Assembly: GCA_024803745.1 (NCBI GenBank)
Contig: JANJXV010000101.1
Coordinates: 248,001 to 312,000 of the forward strand
DNA length: 64,000 nucleotides
Direction of reading: 5' to 3'
Source of the DNA: Megascapheus bottae
Lineage: Eukaryota; Chordata; Mammalia; Rodentia; Geomyidae
A program made the translations under genes and the position numbers. Shown here one piece after another: positions 50,520 through 60,560 of the stretch (positions within the stretch are counted from its first letter, which is position 1; each line of letters begins with the position of its first letter). Under the pieces are notes generated by a model. It was not told the DNA's origin. It saw nothing but the letters and a program-made list of their open reading frames with translations, and did no database searches.

Positions 50520-51185
50520 CACTTCCAGCTTGGAGAAAAAAGATAAAAACTTTTTAAAGGCAATGATGCCACATTATTACAAGCTTCGGGATGGGGCAGA
50601 GGGGACAAGCCCAAGGTGCTGTGATAATCAGGAAAGGCTCTTCAGTGGTGACTTTGGCCTCTACCCCCACTGGATACTGGCTGATGCTTCGAGCCAAAGG
50701 CAATGAGAAAGTGTTCCAGACATTGCAGGGCATTTATTCCCTGGAAAGACTCAATCCTGCCTTCATTTGAGCCATCATGGTAAAAGGTCAAATCCCATTG
50801 TGCACAGGTAGAGATACAAATGAGGGTCCCTCTCCCGAGCCTCAGCTTTTTCTATTCCAGCCAATGCATCCTGTACATCAGTTCTGCCTCTAAATGACTC
50901 CAGTGTTGACTCAGAAAAAAAAATAAAATAAAATGAAATGAAACTTTCAGAACAGATGTCCCTTCTCCAATCTCTCCAGTTTTCTCAGACATTAAATCAA
51001 GGATGATTTTTTTCTTCCTTTCTTTTTTTTTCCTGTCTCTCCCCACCCCCACAGTGGAGGCAAAAAGAGAGATACAATTGGATGCAGTCTCATCCAAACC
51101 AGCAGTGGGGTGCTGGCTGTCAAAACAACCACCATCCTGGTGGATCTCTGCCCAGTTCTAGGGGTCACTGCAATGGATTGGGTGA
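50520..51185. other. Repeat-poor noncoding sequence
   Basis: Start of the longest repeat-free interval near here. A/T-rich runs at 50919-50940 and 51009-51030. No exon. Confidence 0.5.
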
Positions 51186-51570
51186 TTTGACATTTCCTCC
51201 TAAGATGTGCATTTATTTTAAAATCCCCTTATTCCCCTCCTAGCTCCCCCCATGCCCTAAGTTTGCTCTGCGATGAAATCCACAGATGTATTTAGGAAGG
51301 AGAGAGGGAACAGCAGCTCGTTCCACGCAGCAGAAACACGATGGGGACAATTTCCTTCGTTCCCTCTTTGTGTAACAGTGAGGCGGCTATGGAGTTTGTC
51401 TTCCCTCACTCCAATTACCCTGCCAGACAAAGATAGTTTTCTGTAGAAGCGTCCTGAACATGTAATTTTATTACCTTAGCACTGATTTTAACATAATTCA
51501 TGTAATTTCTTGTGCGGAAGCAAAGTTACCTTTCTAAACACCTGGCAAAATGAGAGCTGATGGATTTTTC
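51186..51570. other. Unique segment, best candidate conserved noncoding element
   Basis: No repeat in about 385 bases. It contains closely spaced AT-core motifs typical of mammalian developmental enhancers (CTCCAATTACC, TGTAATTTTATTACC, ACATAATTCATGTAATTTC) plus retained CpGs (CTCGTTCCACGCAGC, AACACGATGG). No coding frame. Constraint is inferred only from texture. Confidence 0.4.
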
Positions 51571-52018
51571 TTAAACTCCCACTAACTCTCCCCTCCCTGT
51601 AGAAGTTTCTGCTAAAAGAAGAAACATGAAGAGGTGCTTTGCTCCTATGGCCTCCCTAGACACAGAAAAGGGCTGGCAGTGCCTTCCTTGCTTGATTTTC
51701 TCTGACGCCCCATGTCACACACAGCCGTCCTATGAAGGTATAAGAGGCCAAGCCTCCTACACAAGTGACAGCGAGAGTGGGGACACTCATATAGGGCCAT
51801 CTCATATGCATTCCTGGGTGCTTAGTAACCTCATCAACATCCCCCACCCCAATCTCTCTACCCATTCAACCCCAAACTCCAATTAACTTTATTTATTATC
51901 AAATGAAACAAACAGAGAGTTCTATACTTTAGTCCCTCGGGTGGCTCTAGTCTATTCCCAGGACCCAAATAGGAGGCAGAAGAAAAAGTAACTTCATTCT
52001 GTGTGTAAATGGAGTTCA
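51571..52018. other. Unassigned noncoding sequence
   Basis: Frames of 86 (plus) and 69 (minus) codons overlap at 51626-51886 without domains. Nothing else recognised. Confidence 0.5.
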
Positions 52019-52019
52019 T

Positions 52020-52255
52020 GAGCCTGGCACCGGTGTCTCACTCCTAGAAATCTAGCTATTCTGGACTCTGAGATCTGAGGTTCATGGTTTGATGCCAGCC
52101 CAGGAAAGACAAATACAAGGACTTTTATCTCCAATTAACCATCAAAAAGCTGGAAGGTGGTGTGGCTCAAGTGATACAGTGTCATCACTGAATGAAAAAG
52201 CCAAGTAAGAGCACAAGGCCCCGAGCTTAAGCACAAACACTGGAAGATAGGCAGA
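52020..52255 (+). mobile_element. B1-headed SINE
   Basis: GAGCCTGGCACCGGTGTCTCACTCC ... TCTAGCTATTCTGGACTCTGAGATCTGAGGTTCATGG head, ATCTCCAATTAACCATC linker, GTGTGGCTCAAGTGATACAGTG ... GAGCTTAAGC 3' module. A purine array follows the tail. Confidence 0.92.
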
Positions 52256-52262
52256 CCAGCAA

Positions 52263-52402
52263 GACAGGAAGGAAGGGAGGGAGGAGGGAGGGAGGGAAGA
52301 GGAGAGGAGAGAGGAGGGGAGGGGAAGGGGAAAGGAAAAGGGAAAGGGAAAGGAAAGGAAAGAGGAAGGGGAAGGAGAAAGGGAAGGAAAGAAAAGAGAA
52401 GA
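52263..52402 (+). repeat. GGGA/GGAAA purine array at SINE tail
   Basis: About 140 bases: GGAAGGAAGGGAGGG, GAGGAGAGG, then GGGAAAGGAAAGG units. Frames read only as low-complexity repeats. Confidence 0.95.
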
Positions 52403-52554
52403 ATTCATAGCCAATCAAAAGTCTCAAAGGAGTGACCTGAGACGATCTAAAAGGTAATTTATCATCATTTCTCTCACAACCACATCCTGCAATTTTCCTC
52501 TAGCACCAATAGTTCCATCTGCACAGCAGAGAGCCATAATTAAACATTCCTTTC

Positions 52555-52745
52555 TCATTTATTCAGCAAGTGCTTGTAGACTGCTCCACACCAAGCCCCA
52601 GGGGTCAGCATTTGGAGGCAGCAACTCCTTTGATTCTCATTACAATGGTGTGGGACAGGGGGCGGGAGCCCATTTCACAGATGACAGCCCAGAGGCCTTG
52701 AGTGGAAGCCAATGGAGAGCACACGGGAATACAAACTAGGCCATT
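52555..52745 (+). mobile_element. MIR fossil
   Basis: TTCAGCAAGTGCTTGTAGACTGC ... TTTGATTCTCATTACAATGGTGTGGGACAGGG ... CCATTTCACAGATGACAGCCCAGAGGCC keeps the 5' side and core of MIR ('ctcacaacaaccctgtgaggtag ... cccattttacagatgaggaaactgaggc'). Confidence 0.72.
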
Positions 52746-53510
52746 TACTTCCCTTGTTGGGGAGGGGGTCTTAATTAGAAGATGATAGTGGGAATGTATA
52801 GCTCCTGGCTCCATCATTCAGCAGCGGGTAGACTTGGGCAGGTGGCCTGGTGTTTGTCAGTGCCAATCTAGTTAGTTTTAGCAGGGAGTTGGAAATGATT
52901 TCTTGTGGAAGAATAGCAGTGAGGACAAAACCCCCCACTGGATGTAGCACCCCTGCATCTCCAGTTCCAGAAGTAAGTCACCATGACACTGAGACACAAA
53001 TGACAAGAGGATGAACATCTGATTCTGGGCCACCATCTTGTCTGGCTAGGATGACTGTACCAGCCTCCTGAATAGTCTTTCTGCTTTTTTTCCCCTCATT
53101 GCCTGTGGCAGGTTCTTTGCAAAGATGTCTGTAATTATTCCCGTCTCTGGATCACACCCAGGCTGTGCAGTTTGGCAGTATCTCCCCTTAGGAAGTAGAG
53201 TCTATTTATCCACCTCTTGAGTTCAGTTTGGCTTCCATGGTTGCCTTGGCCCAAAAGAATCAAGTAGACATGACAGTGTGCCAATGCTGAGGCCGGGCTT
53301 CACGAGCATTCCTGCATCTCTGCTCTCTGTATGCCCTGCTCAGGTTCAACTCAGTGAGCGCTGAAGAGCTCGTGGCTCAGAACAGAATCAGTGAAGGACT
53401 CGGCCAAAGGAACAAAGCTAAACCGCCCGACCCCATCCCAGAGGGTTCCATACGTTGGTTCCCGACACAGCGCTGCTCAGACATGGCAGTGGGAGAATGA
53501 GGGAGGGGGG
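52746..53510. other. Unassigned noncoding sequence
   Basis: Unique by eye, with a few CpGs at 53280-53470 (CTAAACCGCCCGACC). No domain-bearing frame. Confidence 0.5.
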
Positions 53511-53512
53511 GA

Positions 53513-53843
53513 TGATTAGACCCATTCATTATTGGAACCCTAAGTTCCTGGCACTATTTGGAGGTGGTAGTGATTAAGTTGACAGTGCCTGGATGAGGAA
53601 GTGCCTGCCTCTGAAGGGTGTTCTGCATGGCCCCTTCCCGTCCCTCTCTCTGCCTCCTGGCTTTCACAAGGTGAGCAATTCTGGGCTCCAACACTCAACC
53701 CCACCCTGGGCCCTCAGCCATGAAGCCAAGCTATCCCTGACTGAATCCTCTGCAAGTATAAGCAAAAATAAAATGTTTCCTCACCGAAAATGGCTCCTTC
53801 TGGGTCTTCACCATACTACTGGAAAAGTCTGACTAGCCAGAAC
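53513..53843 (+). mobile_element. ERVL-MaLR-like LTR fragment
   Basis: GGCACTATTTGGAGGTGGTAG ... GATGAGGAAGTGCC ... CTGAAGGGTGTTC ... CTCTCTGCCTCCTGGCTTTCACAAGGTGAGC ... GCAAAAATAAAATGTTTCCTC ... GGAAAAGTCTGACTAGCC follows the MaLR/MST-type LTR pattern, including the polyadenylation signal. The 5' terminus is missing and no internal sequence is present. Confidence 0.68.
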
Positions 53844-53977
53844 ACAGAGAACAAAGCAAGAGCAAACAAAGGCAATTATTATTTTTACTGGCTCGGTTCT
53901 GTAGTGGCTTTGGGCTCTCAACCCATAGCTGACCCAATCCTCTCCAAACTCCACAGGCAGCGTGAGAGTTTGTAAAT

Positions 53978-54060
53978 CCTCCTATGGATTTGAGGTGCTT
54001 GCCTAGCGTGTGAGGAGACCCACCCTCCCCAGGTTCCATCCCCAGCACCACAAAATAATA
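53978..54060 (+). mobile_element. ID-type SINE, 5'-truncated
   Basis: GAGGTGCTTGCCTAGCGTGTGAGGAGACCC ... AGGTTCCATCCCCAGCACCAC plus an A-rich tail. The B-box region is intact and the 5' 12 or so bases of the ID monomer are missing. The second 3' module is absent. Confidence 0.85.
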
Positions 54061-54525
54061 CATGAATATGTAGATTAAAAACTGTGTATACATTTGCATA
54101 GATATCTACAGACGAGTTGGAGAGCCTCCCTTCTCTGATTACAGCGCTCTAAGGAGAGCATACTCGTCTTGTTTAGAAGACAATTCAATGATGATAACTC
54201 ACTTTTTGCATGATGGAGCCCTGGGCTACTTTTCTGAGTTCATCACTCAAAAAATCTCCCAACAGCTTGCCATTCTCTGACCACGTTGCCATTTCTTTCA
54301 TCCCTATGCAGGCCCTTAGTATAGCCCTTACTGCATGCTCACTCTCTCTCTCTCCTCCCCCCCTTCTCTGAAGACTCCTTTCCCCTGAGTGCAAATGGCT
54401 GCCTCCTCTTCCTGATTGAAGTCTTGGCTCTGGTGGTCACTCCACAGTGGGTCTCCCAGGTCCCCCATGGTCATAGGCATTGTCTGTACTCTACTCAATT
54501 CATTCTATTAAAATAACAATGCTTA
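54061..54525. other. Unassigned noncoding sequence
   Basis: CT-rich patch at 54340-54367. Otherwise no recognised feature. Confidence 0.5.
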
Positions 54526-54526
54526 T

Positions 54527-54756
54527 CAGAGCTGGGCATCAGGGGCTCACACCCATAATCCTTACTGCTCAAGAGGCTGAAATCTGAGAATCATGGCTCG
54601 AAACTAAGTCGGGTCAGAAAAGTCCAAGAGACTCTTATCTTCGATGGAGCGACAAAACACCAGAAGCAGAGCTGTGGCTCAAGTGGTAGAGTGTCAGTCC
54701 TGAACAAAAGAGCAAAGAGAGAGTCCCCAAGTCCTGAGTTCAAGCCCTAGGACACA
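54527..54756 (+). mobile_element. B1-headed SINE with CA tail
   Basis: GCTGGGCATCAGGGGCTCACACCC ... CTGCTCAAGAGGCTGAAATCTGAGAATCATGG head, AGACTCTTATCTTCGATGGAGCG linker, GTGGCTCAAGTGGTAGAGTGTC ... GAGTTCAAGCCCTAGGAC 3' module. A CA array replaces the tail. Confidence 0.93.

Positions 54757-54808
<52 letters not shown>
54757..54808 (+). repeat. (CA)n at SINE tail
   Basis: About 26 AC units, directly after the SINE's GGACACAG. Confidence 0.97.
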
Positions 54809-54813
<5 letters not shown>

Positions 54814-56085
54814 TATAAATATAACTTCATTGGTATCTGAAAAGATCACTACAGCACCAAATGGAGAAGACATTCTCTGAGGACAGGAACTGTATCTCCC
54901 ATATCCACTACCAGACCCCTAGTATCAGTCCAGGAGCCCACCAACAATTCAGTAATTTATAGGTGACCTCAGGAAGGCAAGAGGGCCCTTTGGTCCAGAC
55001 AGATTTCCAATTTTCTAACCCTCTCTCTCCTTCCCCATTTCTGTCTCCCTCCCTCAATCCCTCCTTCGCTCCCTCCCTCCCTCCTTCTCTCTCTCCTTCT
55101 CTCACCCACCCCCAAACCCGAGTAGCTTGTGAAAAATATAGCAAGAATTATGTCCTATGACTGCCAGATGTGCAGCCCAAGAAGGAAGTGGAATTAAACC
55201 TGAAAATCACATCAACAGGCAAAGCCATGCTGTGAGGCCCTATTAAAGCCACAGCGAGCAGACTGCTGTTGTCTCCCCATCTCATCAACAGATGATGAAG
55301 GAAAAGGGGAAAAATATCAACCCCCCTCTTTGTGGGGGGGTCTTCCTGGGGTGGGGGTGGAGAAGGGATGATGACTCCCCTCGATCTCTCAGTTCCATGT
55401 GTGACGTCCTTACAGGCACAAAGGAAAACCGTCTCAAATCTTGTCTGTCCTAAGAGGCTGGGGGTACCTGCTTTAATGAAATACTTTTGTGGACAAGTTG
55501 CCCCCCATGGGCCTCTGCTCAGCTCCCCACTCCTGTCTCCCCAGCAGAGAAAGAAATGGATGCCTTATGTTCTTCATCTAGTTTTGGCTCAGCCTCACAG
55601 AACCAAATCAGCCTTGTAAATGAAACTAGGGGAGACCCCGCCTTTACTGCTGGGGTCACAGGAAGGCCACAGAGACATCTTGCTGGACCTACATGGTCGC
55701 ATTCATTTGAATGAGTGACAATATATGAACGTAAGGGATTTTATACTAAAATAAAGTACCTATGTCCAGTTTCTCCTAGAAAAACCAGTCATCATGGAGC
55801 CCACATTCCCCCAGCCCCAAACGCTGCCACTGTTGATGAAGATTAAATGTTTGGACTTCATCTCAGCTCACTTCACATAATGTCACTTCTATACCTCATA
55901 GACACTGAGTCTGCAGCCTTTCTTACACCTACATTTACAAACACACTTGTTCACAGAGTAGTGAAAGGAACAGACATCAACTCTTGGTGGTCAAACCCGC
56001 TGCAGGCCATGAACAGCCATCTTTGCAAGATAGTCATCTTGAACTGAAGAGAAGAGCCAAGATTTTTCTGTAGCCTTCACCTGGA
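54809..56085. other. Repeat-poor noncoding stretch with CT-rich patch
   Basis: Pyrimidine-rich (TCCC)n-like text at 55018-55110. The rest is unique. A G run at 55334-55341 and GC-richer text at 55330-55700, with overlapping frames of 75-95 codons and no domain. Confidence 0.5.
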
Positions 56086-56086
56086 G

Positions 56087-56612
56087 TGAGGAGGAGGAGG
56101 AGGAGGAGGAGGAGGAGGAGGAGGAGGAGGAGGAGGAGGAAGAGAAGAACAAGAAGAAGAGCAGGAAGGAGAGGAAGGGAAGGAAGAGAATGAAGAGAAG
56201 AACCAGAAGAAGAAGAGGAGGAGGAAGAGGAAGAGAATGAGGAATGATGAAGAGAAGAACAAGAAGAAGAGGAGGAAAGGAAGAGAATGGGGAGGATGAA
56301 GAGAAGAACAAGAAGAAGAGGAAGAGGAAGAGGAAAGGAATGAGGAGGATGAAGAGAAGAACAAGAAGAAGAGGAGGAGGAAGAAGAAGGGGAGGAGGAG
56401 AATGAAGAGAAGAACAAGAAGAGGAGGAGAAGAAGAGAATGAGAAGGACAAAGAGAAGAGCAAGAAGAAGAGGAGGAGGAAGAGGAGGAGAATGAGGAGG
56501 AGGTGGAGGAGGAGGAGGAGGAGGAGGAGGAGGAGGGGGAGGAGGAGGAGGAGGAAGAGGAGGAGGAGGAAGGAAAAGAAAAGGAGGAAGAGGAGAAGGA
56601 GGAGGAGGAAGA
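56087..56612 (+). repeat. GGA/GAA purine tract with ~53-bp minisatellite
   Basis: About 525 bases with almost no pyrimidine. Pure (GGA)n blocks at 56088-56139 and about 56507-56560 flank a middle part in which AGAGAAGAAC recurs at 56141, 56194, 56251, 56300, 56353 and 56406, with a variant at 56452. Spacings are 53, 57, 49, 53, 53 and 46. Frames of 82-218 codons here are Glu/Lys/Arg or Ser/Leu/Pro repeats, not genes. Confidence 0.97.
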
Positions 56613-56975
56613 TGACATTCTCTCTGCATAAGCACCAGCTTTGGCTATGATTAAAGATCATCTCAGAAGAATAGAAACACAAGGGGAAAATGGCAAGAAC
56701 AATCATAACGAATACAATCATAAATACAATCATGTACGGTGGATTGCCGACTGTTCAAAATCCATATCTCCATACCGTTACCCTGCCGTAGCTAACTGGA
56801 GCATAAATGTGGGTCCCGTGTGCCTTTGGTGCCTCTAAGGACTCTGGAATTTCTAGGACCTTAGTAGATGAAGAAACACATACGCACCCCCAACCCAGGA
56901 GTCAGTACCCACCATGATGGTTAAGATCAAACAGGTATGGCTCCAAGCCTGACTTGCCCTTATCTCTGTAGCTTC
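56613..56975. other. Unassigned noncoding sequence
   Basis: AATCATAACGAATACAATCATAAATACAATCATG near 56701 is a loose tandem pattern. Otherwise unique. Confidence 0.5.
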
Positions 56976-56977
56976 CA

Positions 56978-57118
56978 GTATATCCCCAGGCCTTGGTTTT
57001 TTTTTTTAATCTGTAAAATGGGTATAACAACAAATGTGCTAACCTGAAACGTTTGTTGGGAAGGACAGATCAGTTTGAGGTGTACAGCATGCTTGGCACA
57101 ATGTTCTGGCACGCCATG
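56978..57118 (-). mobile_element. MIR fossil, reverse
   Basis: CCCCAGGCCTTGGTTTTTTTTTTTAATCTGTAAAATGGGTATAACAAC ... TTTGTTGGGAAGGACAG ... ACAGCATGCTTGGCACAATG matches reversed MIR 'cctcagtttcc.catctgtaaaatgggaataa ... gttgtgaggat ... agcgcttagcacagtgcc'. Confidence 0.82.
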
Positions 57119-57640
57119 GATAGGACTGTGTTTCCATGATCCGTTTTGACATAGGACCATAAAGATCCCAGGGTCTTAATCAGGGGCCGGCTGATGCTGA
57201 CACAGAATTCAAGAAATTCTGCAGCTGGCTCTAGGAACCATAAACGCGAGCAGGGAATGGTCCCAGAAGGAGTTGGGAGAGACATTTTCAGAACCACAGA
57301 GGTTCTTACCTCTTACATTCCTCCTCTCCTTACCACCCCAGCTGCCAAGATAAGCCACCTCGAGGAATCATCAGGAAAGAAATATCACATCACAACTGCA
57401 GAACTTGAGCATAATATACTGCAGACTCAAGAGGGAGAGGGGAAAGAGAAAACTAAAATAAAAACTGTAAATTTATTACAAGGTTCAATATTTCTGTCTG
57501 AAAAAGAAATCAAGAGTTCTACAGTTAGTACTGAAAATCCAAAGTACTACGTTTGCTACAAGAACTTGAATTTTATTTTACCAGAAACAAACTTTTATAT
57601 GGATATGTAAGCTTTGTTTTATAAAAATAAAACATGAAGT
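57119..57640 (+). other. Unassigned segment with a 138-codon open frame
   Basis: The frame at 57194-57610 is the longest here that is not over a recognised repeat. The predicted product is basic and polar, with no motif, signal peptide or membrane segment that I recognise. An AATAAAAC hexamer lies about 20 bases past the stop (about 57626). The first third is more GC-rich than the rest. It could be a decayed processed gene copy or chance. Confidence 0.3.
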
Positions 57641-59185
57641 AGAACAAGTAATTGAAATGGAGTAATTTTTTACAAGATATATACTTAAGAATGACGATGA
57701 AGAATTTTACGTAGAGAATATATTTTCTAAATATTTCGTAAGAAAGTTATCTAGTCAGACCACAAAAAATTTGTCAGAATATTTATCTTACGAGTTGCAA
57801 TAACAATAACTATCAAATACAGGTTGTAGGGCATGTGCTTATTTTTTTCATCCAAAATCCGATGTATTTGAAGACTGTGCCAATACCCATTGGGACAGGT
57901 AATATCCAATAGCTTAAATAACAGAGTTTCTATTTCAGATAACGTTGTATATTATCCAGTGTCTGAAGATATATTCTCTTCGGTAATAATGATGAGGACC
58001 TCAATTCAAACATCTGTCATTATTCTGTTCTCACTCCAAAACTGATGATGCCTAAGAGTTTGGAAATATACCAATAAAGATTTGCTATCCAAGATAGACC
58101 AGACTTTTATCCCTATTAGAAAGTCCAAATAAGGTGAAATTCTGCTCAGTACTCATACAAAAAAAGGAAGCCCTTATAACTTCATGTGCATTTTGATTAG
58201 TGTAACTTCATAAAGACCAAGATGTAAAAGAATAACGATTTGTTATTTCACAGTGAGGGACGAGAGTACCAGGATTAATATATTGCCAGGCCAACCCAGA
58301 ACAAAGAATAATCAATGATTTCATTGGGGAAACCTGTGCAAATTTGCAGAGGAATCCCATAGTATACTGATGAATGTGAAAACCAGGCTAGGACTGACTA
58401 GTCTTATTGTACAGCTTTAAAGTGTGAAGAGGGAGGAGTGTTGTAAACCAGCTCCCCACGGGGTCTGACAACAATTATTTAAATACTTAAAGTCTCCAGC
58501 AATGGCCCTAAGGGCATACAGAAAAATGAAGAAACATTTAATCAAGAGAATCAAATAAAATCCAATAAAAACAGGGAAAGTCTGTGGCATGAGAGGAATG
58601 GTTCCCTCCTTCACCTCTCCCAGCCTAACAGGATAGTAACTCCATTACAGTCAGACGTAGTCAGAAACATAAGACTCCCCATCCTTCATAAACCAACCAA
58701 GAGTTATGGTACTTTGGGCAGAGTTCCAGGAGAAATATGAGGAAAAGGATGCCAGCCCTTCTCGTTCAATCCTCCCTTCGCTCAGCTCCATGTTACAGAA
58801 GGTAAATTCTAATGACTGTAGGTGAGAAGACAATGTTCCTCTATTCCCACTATCCAGACCGTGGGGTGAAATGCTTAGAATACTGGAACTCTGATTACAA
58901 GGTTTATGGAAAAGCCACCGTAACTGAAACATCATGGCAGCACATGTGGATTAAAGGAACTGAGAATCTGGAAACAAGCCCTTGTGTTTACTATTGTCTC
59001 ATCTCCAAAGAGAAAGAGAGATGGGGAAAAGGAGTCCTTCTAGCAAATGGCACTGGAACACCTATAGTCTAAACCAAAAGTACTTAAAATTGTATTAATG
59101 ACGCCACCATGAGAGGTAAAAATATAAAATATTTGGAAAGGAAAAATGAGGCATAATCTTCAGGTAAGCATAAATCAAAACCAAG
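57641..59185. other. AT-rich, SINE-free stretch
   Basis: 1.5 kb without SINEs or clear L1. GTTTCTATTTCAGATAACG near 57927 looks like a splice acceptor, but the following frame closes quickly. Frames of 86 (plus) and 94 (minus) codons near 58650-59072 have no domain. The absence of SINEs contrasts with the rest of the window. Confidence 0.45.
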
Positions 59186-59189
59186 ATGA

Positions 59190-59705
59190 AACATCTGCCA
59201 TTCTGGTTACATAAAAGAGCCCCATAAAATCCAGGGTTGGAAAAGGTATCATGAAATCAGAACTCAGAATGGCGGGAACATAAAGAAGTACAGCATTTCA
59301 CAGATGGCCTAACCATTCTTCAGAAGATTAATACAGACCTACATGTGGTCCAGCAATTATACCGTTAGGCACACACCCAAACTAAATGAAATTTCTGTCA
59401 CCCACTACTGACAGTAGCGTCAATCAACCCACAGGTGAAAACGACCCAAAGCCCACAAGCAAATAAGCAGTAAGAAAGCATGACAAAATCATGTTAGAAT
59501 ACTACAACATGAATAAACTCCGAAAATATTATAGTAAGTGGGAAAAATCCTCCACAAAAATATCACATTATATGCTTTCATTGATTTTGAATTGGTTTTG
59601 GTGATTGCTGAATAACTAATCCCTTGATAGTCTAAAAATAGCTGAATTACATAATTTGTGATAGAACTGTATAATGTACAATTTTGTCCTTCAATAAAGT
59701 TGCAC
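59190..59705 (+). mobile_element. Ancient L1 3'-end fragment
   Basis: ACAGATGGCCTAACCATTC ... GGTCCAGCAATTATACCGTTAGGCACAC ... TGTTAGAATACTACAACATGAATAAACTCCGAAAATATTATAGTAAGTGGG ... TTCAATAAAGTTGC. These correspond to the L1 ORF2-end phrases 'gacccagcaatcccactcctaggtat', 'catggatgaaccttgaaaacattatgctaagtg' and a 3' polyadenylation signal. The frame is destroyed. Confidence 0.75.
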
Positions 59706-60312
59706 ATTTTCTCTATTCATTTCTACTGTATATATGTGCAATAAACGTACGTGTGTTTAGCAGTGACTACAGAAGTTATTAAGGATCAATATTTCAAGAA
59801 AAATAGTCTAACATAATAAAGAGCCATTAGACTAATTACAGCAGAATAGAGACACCTTATAAAATAACAGAATTCAGAGATGGATGCTACTTGTCATCCA
59901 AACTGATTTCTATAGGAATAGCAGACAAAGTATCTAAACAAGTACACCAGGGCATACACATGTTTCTGACATTAAGAGAAAGCATATGGCAGGAACAGAA
60001 ACCTTGAATTGCAATCACACAATACTTTCAGGAAAGATGAGGGAGAAATTCTTGACACTGGGAGGAAGGTAGGAACTAGATTGGCTCATGGATCAGCACA
60101 AGTGCAGAACAGGACTTGCTTATTACAAATAGGAACAAGCCAGTTTTATGGCACTGTACCACTTCACACTATGTTCTTTACTGTGGTGTACTGAGTCCAG
60201 TGACTCGGGGAACATTAGGAGAAATTTTACTCTCAGTGAATATCAATCTCTGCAATGTCATTTTCAGAAAACATTCAATAGTCATGTTATCACTTTGGAG
60301 TAAATCTCATGG
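59706..60312. other. Unassigned AT-rich sequence
   Basis: No repeat identified. Short frames at 60009-60352 lack domains. Confidence 0.5.
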
Positions 60313-60315
60313 TGG

Positions 60316-60560
60316 CATTTTTATTATATTTTATTGTCAGGATAATGTATAAAGGGGTTAGAGTTATATTTGTCAGACAAAGGGTGTATTACTTCTCAAA
60401 CCTTGATACCCCTTCTCATGTTTTTGTCCTCCTTTCCCTCCCCCACCCCACCTAATTATCTTGTTTTCTCCCTTCCCTTCCCTGTTTCAAATAAACAAAT
60501 AAGTGTGTGTATATATAGTATGCCAGGTAACAAAGTCAGATGCATTAACCACATGAGATT
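60316..60560 (-). mobile_element. Older relative of the young L1 3' end, reverse
   Basis: TTTTATTATATTTTATTGTCAGGATAATG ... TTTGTCAGACAAAGGGTGTATTACTTCTCAAACCTTGATACCCCTTCTCATG ... TTTCAAATAAACAAATAAG ... CCAGGTAACAAAGTCAGATGC aligns block by block with the reversed 3' UTR at 6709 and 30951 but with many more substitutions. It is an earlier member of that lineage. Confidence 0.82.

Noticed and set aside
55991..56733. Frames of 194-218 codons on the minus strand
   Set aside because: They translate the GGA/GAA tract as Ser/Leu/Pro repeats and remain open in all three registers, which is compositional.
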